The notes under the pieces are model-generated. The model worked only from the letters and a program-made list of their open reading frames with translations. It was not told the origin of the DNA and did no database searches. From the NCBI GenBank assembly GCA_021784495.1, contig JAJXSQ010000166.1:1-5606 (forward strand): a DNA stretch of 5,606 nucleotides, given 5' to 3'. Position 1 is the first letter of the stretch. Each line of letters starts with the position of its first letter. This stretch comes from Myxococcales bacterium. Lineage in GTDB: Bacteria; Myxococcota; Myxococcia; Myxococcales; Anaeromyxobacteraceae. Below are positions 1 to 5,292 of this stretch, piece by piece. A program made the position numbers and the translations under genes.

Positions 1-142
1 CCCCCGGCGCGAGCGCGGGGCGACCCCCGGGCGAAGGGCCGCCAGCCCGCCGTGACGGCGCCGGCCGCGGCCCGGCGGCGACGAGGAGGCGCCCCCTCCG
101 GCGGAGCGGAGCGGAGCGTGGCGCGGCGGCACGCCGGGGCGG

Positions 143-148
143 TATCCT
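143..148 (+). promoter_or_regulatory. Predicted -10 element of the cyclic-nucleotide-binding gene
   Basis: TATCCT matches the TANNNT form of a bacterial -10 box and is a conspicuous AT-containing island in very GC-rich DNA. It ends 9 bases before the ATG at 158, so a transcript starting at the usual distance would begin within a few bases of the start codon and have almost no leader. No convincing -35 hexamer is visible; GTGGCG at 118-123 is the best weak candidate, with a 19-base spacer. Confidence 0.5.
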
Positions 149-157
149 GCGGGCGCC

Positions 158-625
158 ATGGCCTCCCCCGACGTGGAGCTGCGGGCCGAGCTGCTCGAGA
201 AGACCCAGTGGGCCAACGAGTTCGGCTTCGGCGAGATCGAGCGGCTCGCCGCCTACATGCAGAGCCGCCACCTCGAGCGCGGCCGGCTCCTCTTCCGGGA
301 GGGGGACCGGGACGCGACCCTCTTCGTCATCGCCAGCGGCAAGGTCGGCATCATCAAGGCCGGCGCGAACCACCACGACCACCCGATCGCCACGCTCGGC
401 CCCGGCCACACCATCGGCGAGATGGCGCTCGTCGACGGCCAGCCCCGCTCGGCCGGCGCGGTGGCGGTCGAGGACGTCGTCCTGCTGGTCGTCACCCGCG
501 CCGACCTCGACCGGCTCACCGACGAGCACCCCCGCCTCGCGGTGAAGCTCCTGCTCAAGGTGGGCCGGCTCCTCTCCCAGCGGCTCCGGCAGACGACGAG
601 CAACCTCGCCGATCGGCTCGGCTGA
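158..625 (+). CDS. Stand-alone cyclic-nucleotide-binding domain protein
   Basis: This 155-residue protein is essentially one CRP/PKA-type cyclic-nucleotide-binding beta-barrel. A short helical N-terminus (about residues 1-32) leads into the barrel (about 33-118), followed by C-terminal helices (about 115-152). The phosphate-binding cassette is clear: G87-E88 followed by P96-R97-S98-A99, matching the family pattern GE(x)8PRSA. The Glu and Arg are the residues that contact the ribose and cyclic phosphate in CRP-like proteins, so ligand binding (cAMP or cGMP) is plausible. No helix-turn-helix, kinase or channel domain follows, so it is not a complete CRP-type transcription factor. It more likely acts as a cytosolic nucleotide-responsive adaptor. 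No signal peptide or membrane segment is visible. The ATG at 158 lies 9 bases after a -10-like hexamer and lacks a Shine-Dalgarno sequence, which fits leaderless translation. Domain identity is confident; ligand and partner are unknown. Confidence 0.9.
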   Translation: MASPDVELRAELLEKTQWANEFGFGEIERLAAYMQSRHLERGRLLFREGDRDATLFVIASGKVGIIKAGANHHDHPIATLGPGHTIGEMALVDGQPRSAGAVAVEDVVLLVVTRADLDRLTDEHPRLAVKLLLKVGRLLSQRLRQTTSNLADRLG

Positions 626-630
626 CCCGC

Positions 631-653
631 GCGCCGGCGCGGCGAGCCGGCGC
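631..653 (+). terminator. GC stem-loop after the cyclic-nucleotide-binding gene
   Basis: GCGCCGGC (631-638) and GCCGGCGC (646-653) form a perfect 8-bp stem with a 7-base loop. The stem starts 5 bases after the TGA at 623-625. No T-run follows, so it is not a canonical intrinsic terminator, and stems of this size arise readily in DNA of this composition. Its position makes a transcript-end or stabilising role possible. Confidence 0.3.
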
Positions 654-730
654 CCGCCGTCGGCCGACCGGGCCGGCCTCCCCTCGCGGGCCGCGGCCCG
701 TCGCGGGACTGGCGCCCGGGCGCGGACCGG

Positions 731-736
731 TTATTC
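731..736 (+). promoter_or_regulatory. Predicted -10 element of the dehydratase gene
   Basis: TTATTC is the only AT-rich stretch in the 118-base gap and ends 7 bases before the GTG start at 744, again predicting a leaderless transcript. A weak -35 candidate, CTGGCG (709-714), lies 16 bases upstream. The same hexamer stands 17 bases ahead of the next gene's -10 candidate, but it is common in GC-rich DNA. No Shine-Dalgarno sequence precedes the GTG. Confidence 0.5.
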
Positions 737-743
737 CACGCCG

Positions 744-1085
744 GTGGACTTCGCCGCGCGCCGATGCGTCCCCTGCGAGGGGAAGGTGGCCCCGCTCGCC
801 GGCCCGGCGGTCGCCGAGGCGCTCGCCTCGCTCGCCGGGTGGGAGCTCCGCGACGGGGCGACCCGGCTGCGGAAGAGGTACGGCTTCGGCGACTTCCTCG
901 GCGCCATGCGCTTCGTGGACGCCCTCGCCGGCGTCGCCGAGGCGGAGGGGCACCACCCCGACTTCTCCGTCCACTACGCCGACGTCGAGGTGACGCTCTG
1001 GACCCACGCCGCCGGCGGCCTGACCGAGAACGACTTCATCGTCGCGGCGAAGCTCGACGCGCTCCCGGAGTCGCGGCGGCCCTGA
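744..1085 (+). CDS. phhB: Pterin-4a-carbinolamine dehydratase (PCD/DCoH family)
   Basis: This 113-residue protein has the normal length of the family. PCD dehydrates 4a-hydroxytetrahydrobiopterin to quinonoid dihydropterin, recycling the pterin cofactor of aromatic amino-acid hydroxylases in the cytosol. The family signature is intact: E68-G69-H70-H71-P72-D73, then Y78, W86-T87-H88 and the G92-L93-T94-E95-N96-D97-F98 segment near the C-terminus. The catalytic His pair and the third His (H88) are all present. The N-terminal C8-V9-P10-C11-E12-G13 motif is typical of bacterial members. The GTG start is chosen because the conserved N-terminal CxPCEG region begins only a few residues later and the -10-like element leaves no room for an earlier start. 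No phenylalanine hydroxylase gene is adjacent, so the hydroxylase partner must be elsewhere or the protein may serve another pterin. The symbol is given by family only. Confidence 0.93.
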   Translation: MDFAARRCVPCEGKVAPLAGPAVAEALASLAGWELRDGATRLRKRYGFGDFLGAMRFVDALAGVAEAEGHHPDFSVHYADVEVTLWTHAAGGLTENDFIVAAKLDALPESRRP

Positions 1086-1098
1086 GCGAGCGCCGGGG

Positions 1099-1119
1099 CC
1101 GCCCCGCCGCCGGGGGCGG
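1099..1119 (+). terminator. GC stem-loop after the dehydratase gene
   Basis: CCGCCCC (1099-1105) pairs perfectly with GGGGCGG (1113-1119) around a 7-base loop. It begins 13 bases after the TGA at 1083-1085. There is no T-run. Its position resembles the stem after the preceding gene and supports separate transcript ends, but GC-rich DNA makes such stems frequent. Confidence 0.3.
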
Positions 1120-1203
1120 ACGAGGCCGCGGAGGCGAGGGCCGGCAGCGCCTGGCGGCGCCGCCGCTCGCGATCGCCGCGCTGGCGGTCGCCGGCGGCGG
1201 GCG

Positions 1204-1209
1204 TTATGA
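1204..1209 (+). promoter_or_regulatory. Predicted -10 element overlapping the first ATG of the phosphoesterase gene
   Basis: TTATGA is the only AT-rich hexamer in the 120-base gap between the dehydratase and this gene. It ends 8 bases before an in-frame GTG at 1218, the same geometry as three other genes here. The ATG at 1206 lies inside the hexamer, so if this is the promoter the ATG would not be transcribed from it. A weak -35 candidate CTGGCG (1181-1186) lies 17 bases upstream. Confidence 0.45.
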
Positions 1210-2432
1210 GGTCGGCCGTGCACCGCGTCACCGCCTTCGCCATCTTCGCCGCGGTCGCCCTGGCGACCCTCGCCTCGATGCACGCCTACATCTGGGTGCG
1301 GCTGGTGCGAGATCCCGGGGTCCCCGAGCCGTGGCGCCGGATCGCGGCGCTGGCGCTCGGGGCCGCCGCCCTCCTCATCCCCGCGGCGATGGTCCTCGGC
1401 CGCTTCGCCGGCCGGTCGCCGGTGCGGGCGCTGCCGGTCGCCGCCTTCGTCTGGCTCGGGCTGGCCTTCCTCCTCGTCTGCACCCTCCTGGCGATCGACG
1501 CCGTCCGCGCCACCGGGGCGATCTGGGGGCAGCTCTCCGCCTGGCTCCGCGCCCTCCCCGAGCCGCCCGCCGATCCCGCGCGGCGGCGGTTCTTCGCCCG
1601 CTCCATCGCCGGCGGCGCGGCGCTGGTCGCCGGCGGGGCGGGCGGCTTCGCCTACCGGAGCGCCACCGGCCCGGCCGAGATCGAGGAGGTCGAGCTCCGG
1701 CTCGAGCGCCTCCCCCGCCCCCTCTCCGGCTACACCATCGCCCAGATCTCCGACCTCCACGTCGGCCTCACCATCCGCGACCACGAGGTGGCCCGGGTCG
1801 TCGACCAGGTGAACGCCCTCCGCCCCGACCTGGTGGTCATCACTGGCGACCTGGTGGACGGCACCCCCCGCGAGCTCGGGCCGATCGTGGAGCGGCTCGC
1901 CGGCCTCCGCGCGCGCCAGGGGACCGTCTTCGTCACCGGGAACCACGACTTCTACTCGGGCGTCGGCCCCTGGCTCGCCGCGCTCCCCCGCCTCGGGATC
2001 CGCACGCTGCAGAACGAGCGGATCGCGCTCGGCGACGAGGGACCCGGCGGCGCCACCTTCGACCTCGCCGGCGTCCACGACTGGAGCGGCGCCCAGTTCG
2101 GCCCCCGCCACGCCATGGACCTGCCGCGGGCGCTCGCCGGGCGCGATCCCGATCGCTCGCTCGTCCTCCTCGCGCACCAGCCGCGCGGCTTCGACGTCGC
2201 GCTGCGGTCCGGCGTCGAGCTCCAGCTCTCCGGCCACACCCACGGCGGGCAGATCTTCCCGTTCAGCCTGATCGTCGCCGCCGTCCAGCCCTACGTGAAG
2301 GGGCTCTACCGCGTCCGCCAGGGGGACCGCGCCGGCCAGATCTACGTCTCCCGCGGCACCGGCTACTGGGGGCCGCCGCTCCGGCTCGGCGCCGCGCCGG
2401 AGATCGGCCGGCTCGTCCTCACCCCGGCCTGA
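1206..2432 (+). CDS. Membrane-anchored metallophosphoesterase (YkuE/COG1408 type)
   Basis: This protein (408 residues from ATG 1206) belongs to the calcineurin-like dinuclear-metal phosphoesterases. Three hydrophobic segments (about 9-31, 46-65, 75-98) precede a fourth (about 133-150), and the catalytic domain fills about 174-408. The metal-binding motifs are complete and in order: S182-D183-L184-H185, T213-G214-D215, G245-N246-H247-D248, A323-H324 and S342-G343-H344-T345-H346-G347-G348. It should therefore be an active phosphodiesterase or phosphatase. Its substrate is not evident; B. subtilis YkuE, a relative, is a cell-wall-associated phosphoesterase exported by Tat. The fourth segment is preceded by R126-R127-R128-F129-F130, a Tat-like motif, so the catalytic domain is probably outside the cytoplasmic membrane. 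The coordinates give the outermost start. The in-frame GTG at 1218 is at least as likely, because ATG 1206 sits inside a -10-like hexamer and has no Shine-Dalgarno sequence, whereas GAGG at 1208-1211 lies 6 bases before the GTG. That start would give 404 residues. Confidence 0.9.
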   Translation: MRSAVHRVTAFAIFAAVALATLASMHAYIWVRLVRDPGVPEPWRRIAALALGAAALLIPAAMVLGRFAGRSPVRALPVAAFVWLGLAFLLVCTLLAIDAVRATGAIWGQLSAWLRALPEPPADPARRRFFARSIAGGAALVAGGAGGFAYRSATGPAEIEEVELRLERLPRPLSGYTIAQISDLHVGLTIRDHEVARVVDQVNALRPDLVVITGDLVDGTPRELGPIVERLAGLRARQGTVFVTGNHDFYSGVGPWLAALPRLGIRTLQNERIALGDEGPGGATFDLAGVHDWSGAQFGPRHAMDLPRALAGRDPDRSLVLLAHQPRGFDVALRSGVELQLSGHTHGGQIFPFSLIVAAVQPYVKGLYRVRQGDRAGQIYVSRGTGYWGPPLRLGAAPEIGRLVLTPA

Positions 2433-2486
2433 TCCCGGCGGCGCGCCGTCCCGCAAGGGGTCCTGCCCGGCCGCGGGCGCCGGGGT

Positions 2487-2492
2487 TAACCT
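2487..2492 (+). promoter_or_regulatory. Predicted -10 element of the beta-sandwich protein gene
   Basis: TAACCT (within GTTAACCT) matches TANNNT and is the only AT-rich site in the 88-base gap after the phosphoesterase. Unlike the preceding three genes, it leaves room for a leader of about 20 bases before ATG 2521. No good -35 hexamer is visible. Confidence 0.45.
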
Positions 2493-2507
2493 CCGGTCGA
2501 CCCGTCT

Positions 2508-2512
2508 CGAGG
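2508..2512 (+). promoter_or_regulatory. Shine-Dalgarno-like CGAGG deciding the start at 2521
   Basis: CGAGG (2508-2512) lies 8 bases before ATG 2521, a normal spacing. It overlaps the alternative in-frame GTG at 2512, which would have no ribosome-binding site of its own. This favours the ATG. Confidence 0.45.
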
Positions 2513-2520
2513 TGCACCGC

Positions 2521-3816
2521 ATGCGCCGCCCTGCCGTCGCCGTCGCCGTCGTCGCGCTCGTCCTCGCCGCCTCCGCCGGGGCGACCGCCTGGCTCCTCCA
2601 CGAGCTCGGGATCGCCCGCCAGGGCGGCCTGGCCGGCGACCTGCCCGCCTCCTCCGCGCCACCGGCCCTCGCCCCGGCCGGCGCCGCCGACCACCTCCCC
2701 GACCACGCCACGGCCACCCCGGGGATGACCGGCGCCATCGCCGGTCGGGTGACCGGCGCCGGGGACCGCGGGCTGGCGGGCGTCCGGGTCCAGCTCGCCT
2801 CGCGGGCCGACGGGGCGGCCGGGCTCCGGCCGATCGAGGTCCGGACCTCCTTCGAGGGGACCTTCCGGTTCGACGGCGTCGAGCCGGGCCGGGCGGTCCT
2901 CGTCGCGGCGCAGGACGGGGTGGCGCTCGGCGTGTCGCGCTCGGCGCAGGTGGTGGCCGGCCGGACCGTCCCGGTGGAGATCGCGCTGCCGGCGGCGGGG
3001 GTCCTCGAGGGATCGGTCGGCGCCGCCGGCGGGCCCACGGTGGTCCTGGCCACGCCGATCTGGATCGGGCCGGGCGGGCTGCGGGCCGCGCGCGCGCCGG
3101 TCGACGCGGCGGGCCACTACCGGATGGCCCTCCCCGCCGGGGAGTACCGGATCAGCGCGGTCGCCGGGGACCGTCCGCCGACCGACCTGCGCACCGCCCC
3201 GACCTTCGCGGCCGTCCCCGGGAACGGCGCCGTCGTCGTCGATCTGGTCGCCCGGAGCGCGCCGGTGGAGGAGGGGCCGGTGGTCCGGGTGCTCGAGCCG
3301 GGCGGCGGGCCGTCCCCGGGGGCGGCGGTCACCGTGGCCCGCGCCGGCGAGGACCGGATCGCCTTCGCCGCGGCGGCCGACGAGGACGGCCGGCTCGTCC
3401 TGGGCAGCGAGCTCCGGATGGACGGCGCGCCGGTGACCCTCCGCGCGCGGAACGGCGGCCGGACCGGCCAGTTCACCGGCGCGATCCCCGCGGCGGGGGA
3501 GGTGGCCATCCGGCTGATCCCGGGGGGCGCCGTCGAGGGCGTCCTCTCCGGCGGCGGCCCGGTGCGCGGCTTCTCGGTCGAGGTGGAGGGCGAGCCGGCG
3601 CCGGGGGGCTGGCGGACCCTGGACCGGCAGCGGCTCCACGGCGACCGCTTCGACCTCGGCGACCTGCCCCCCGAGCCGGTCCGGCTCACCGTCCGGACCG
3701 ACGACGGGCGGGTCGGTCGCGCCGCGGTGACGCTCGCGCCGGGCCAGCGCGCGAGCCTCGCGATCCGGCTCGCGCCCCCGGAGAGCCGGGTCTCCGCCGC
3801 GGCGCCGGCGCGGTGA
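2521..3816 (+). CDS. Signal-anchored protein with carboxypeptidase-regulatory-like beta-sandwich repeats
   Basis: This 431-residue protein starts with two Arg and a hydrophobic stretch (about 5-27) that acts as a signal peptide or N-terminal anchor. There is no lipobox cysteine; the protein contains no cysteine at all. A Pro/Ala-rich linker (about 40-68) leads to several tandem beta-sandwich units. The first (about 70-157) shows the carboxypeptidase-regulatory/CnaB-like pattern: G-x-I-x-G-x-V, then G-V-R-V, then T109-S110-F111-E112-G113-T114-F115-x-F117-x-G119-V120 and G-R-x-V-L-V. Related units follow at about 158-245 (V-L-E-G, then G-H-Y-R and L-P-A-G-E-Y), 253-333 and 335-417 (V-E-G-V, then F-D-L-G-D-L-P and a final A-P-G-Q-R). 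No catalytic residues are evident, so a structural or binding role at the cell surface or periplasm is the reasonable reading. Such proteins are common in Myxococcota. ATG 2521 is preferred over the in-frame GTG 2512 because of the Shine-Dalgarno-like CGAGG. The domain assignment is by pattern, and unit boundaries are approximate. Confidence 0.82.
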   Translation: MRRPAVAVAVVALVLAASAGATAWLLHELGIARQGGLAGDLPASSAPPALAPAGAADHLPDHATATPGMTGAIAGRVTGAGDRGLAGVRVQLASRADGAAGLRPIEVRTSFEGTFRFDGVEPGRAVLVAAQDGVALGVSRSAQVVAGRTVPVEIALPAAGVLEGSVGAAGGPTVVLATPIWIGPGGLRAARAPVDAAGHYRMALPAGEYRISAVAGDRPPTDLRTAPTFAAVPGNGAVVVDLVARSAPVEEGPVVRVLEPGGGPSPGAAVTVARAGEDRIAFAAAADEDGRLVLGSELRMDGAPVTLRARNGGRTGQFTGAIPAAGEVAIRLIPGGAVEGVLSGGGPVRGFSVEVEGEPAPGGWRTLDRQRLHGDRFDLGDLPPEPVRLTVRTDDGRVGRAAVTLAPGQRASLAIRLAPPESRVSAAAPAR

Positions 3817-3841
3817 CGCGGCGCCGAGGGTTGGCGCGCCG

Positions 3842-3844
<3 letters not shown>
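3814..3844. terminator. Shared imperfect stem-loop joining the two convergent stop codons
   Basis: The beta-sandwich gene ends with TGA at 3814-3816 and the Sir2 gene ends at 3842-3844 on the other strand. TGACG (3814-3818) pairs with CGTCA (3840-3844), and GCGCC (3821-3825) pairs with GGCGC (3833-3837). A 2x2 internal mismatch separates the two stems and the loop is 7 bases. The structure is symmetrical and contains both stop codons, so it could end transcripts from either side. There is no T-run on either strand and the stems are short. Confidence 0.35.
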
Positions 3845-4654
<810 letters not shown>

Positions 4655-4662
4655 CCCCCGGC

Positions 4663-4668
4663 AGCCTA
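4663..4668 (-). promoter_or_regulatory. Predicted -10 element of the Sir2 gene
   Basis: On the minus strand this reads TAGGCT, a TANNNT match, ending 8 bases before the ATG at 4654. There is no Shine-Dalgarno sequence in that space (the leader reads GCCGGGGG), so a leaderless transcript is predicted. No -35 element can be recognised in the GC-rich stretch upstream. Confidence 0.45.
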
Positions 4669-4727
4669 CCGCGGCGGCGGACGCGCGGCGCGGTCGGGCG
4701 CGGTTCCCGGCGGCCGCGCCGGTGCAG

Positions 4728-4733
4728 TAGGAT
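4728..4733 (+). promoter_or_regulatory. Predicted -10 element of the repeat-protein gene
   Basis: TAGGAT matches TANNNT and is the AT-containing island in the divergent gap. The expected transcription start is near 4740, giving a leader of about 50 bases before ATG 4791. It lies 60 bases from the divergent -10 candidate of the Sir2 gene at 4663-4668. The best -35 candidate, GTTCCC (4703-4708), is weak and 19 bases away. Confidence 0.4.
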
Positions 4734-4757
4734 GGCTCCCGCCGGCGGGCGGGAGCC
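4734..4757. repeat. Perfect 10-bp inverted repeat in the leader of the repeat-protein gene
   Basis: GGCTCCCGCC (4734-4743) is exactly complementary to GGCGGGAGCC (4748-4757) around a 4-base loop (4744-4747). It begins directly after the predicted -10 hexamer and spans the expected transcription start. It could be an operator-type palindrome, or a hairpin at the very 5' end of the transcript. It is the longest perfect closely spaced stem I noticed in the window. Confidence 0.6.
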
Positions 4758-4779
4758 CGCCGCCGATCCCCCGCACCCC

Positions 4780-4783
4780 GGAG
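4780..4783 (+). promoter_or_regulatory. Shine-Dalgarno GGAG of the repeat-protein gene
   Basis: GGAG lies 7 bases before ATG 4791. With the long leader, this marks the gene as conventionally translated, unlike the predicted leaderless genes nearby. Confidence 0.5.
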
Positions 4784-4790
4784 CCCCCGC

Positions 4791-5225
4791 ATGCGCCGCC
4801 TCCTGCTCGCCGCCGCGCTCCTCCTCCCCGCCCTCTCGCTCGCCGAGCCGCCCGGCCTCGAGCGGTGGAGCAAGGACTTCCCGCAGGCGAGCCGCGAGCT
4901 CGGGACGTGGGTGAGCCGCCACCCCGACGCGGCGTCGGCCTTCTTCGAGTGGGACGGCACGCACCCCGAGCGCTCGCGCGAGTTCGTCCTCTGGACCGTC
5001 TCCCACCCCGGCGCGCCGATCGCCGCCTTCGCCGCCTCCCACCCGGGCTGGCCGACCTTCGACGCCATCGCCCGGACCCACCGGCCCGCCGCCAACGCCT
5101 TCATGGGCTGGTGCCGGCGCCACCGGCCGGCCGCCGAGGCGCTCATGGCCCACCCGGGCGGCCTCCGCTGGGCGGGCGAGCACCTCTACGCCGACGCCTG
5201 GCACATGCGCCACCCGCTGCGCTGA
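4791..5225 (+). CDS. Small secreted protein of 14-residue Trp/His-Pro repeats, function unknown
   Basis: I do not recognise this 144-residue protein as a named family. It begins with a textbook signal peptide: M-R-R, a hydrophobic core of Leu and Ala (residues 4-17) and a probable cleavage site around L17-A18-E19. The mature part is a degenerate tandem repeat. Trp occurs at 26, 40, 54 and 68, exactly 14 residues apart, and again at 107. In between, His-Pro or His-Arg-Pro occurs at 44, 58, 72, 84, 97, 111 and 121, spaced mostly 12-14 residues. A typical unit is W-x3-HP-x-A-x-x-A-F-x-x. Each unit could form a short helix capped by the HP turn, giving a small solenoid. There is one Cys (C108), so an intramolecular disulfide is impossible. 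It is a single gene with its own leader, divergent from the Sir2 gene. A periplasmic or outer-surface location is inferred from the signal peptide; ligand or partner is unknown. Confidence 0.85.
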   Translation: MRRLLLAAALLLPALSLAEPPGLERWSKDFPQASRELGTWVSRHPDAASAFFEWDGTHPERSREFVLWTVSHPGAPIAAFAASHPGWPTFDAIARTHRPAANAFMGWCRRHRPAAEALMAHPGGLRWAGEHLYADAWHMRHPLR

Positions 5226-5264
5226 GCGCCGCGGGCGGGGAGCCCGGCGGAGGGGCGCGGCCTG

Positions 5265-5278
5265 GCGCCGGCGGGCGC
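5265..5278. terminator. Small stem-loop between convergent genes
   Basis: In the 67-base gap between the repeat-protein stop (5223-5225) and the stop of the opposite gene (5293-5295), GCGCC (5265-5269) pairs with GGCGC (5274-5278) around a 4-base loop. It has no T-run. The position suits a shared terminator, but a 5-bp stem is weak evidence in this composition. Confidence 0.15.
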
Positions 5279-5292
5279 GCGGCCGGACCGGC

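Noticed and set aside
2..55. A possible C-terminal tail of an upstream gene in the frame ending at TGA 53-55
   Set aside because: The 17 codons are GC-ending and could be coding, but two other frames are also open and there is no motif. This cannot be decided without sequence to the left.
101..115. Three tandem copies of GCGGA upstream of the cyclic-nucleotide-binding gene
   Set aside because: Too short and too close to background composition to be a meaningful repeat; no matching copies were noticed near other promoters.
687..723. Perfect palindromes of 14 bp (687-700) and 12 bp (712-723) upstream of the dehydratase promoter
   Set aside because: Composed only of G and C, with no spacing or copy elsewhere to suggest an operator; such palindromes are common at this composition.
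1218..2520. The identical 9-mer GTGCACCGC at 1218-1226 and 2512-2520, each at a possible gene start
   Set aside because: A shared 9-mer is expected by chance many times in 5.6 kb of GC-rich sequence, and in the second gene the downstream ATG is the better start.
764..2728. A 654-codon plus-strand open frame out of register with the dehydratase and phosphoesterase
   Set aside because: It gives an Arg/Pro-rich translation and runs across two well-supported genes and their intergenic gap; a compositional shadow.
555..3053. An 832-codon open frame on the minus strand, antisense to the dehydratase, the phosphoesterase and part of the beta-sandwich gene
   Set aside because: Its translation is low-complexity Arg/Pro/Gly/Ala-rich sequence without any family motif, and it overlaps plus-strand genes with intact catalytic motifs. 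Long antisense frames are expected where stop codons are rare.
744..3816. A single operon or defence/signalling system made of the four plus-strand genes at the left
   Set aside because: The gaps are 88-120 bases, each with its own -10-like element, and the functions (nucleotide sensing, pterin recycling, phosphoesterase, envelope beta-sandwich) do not form a known or evident pathway.
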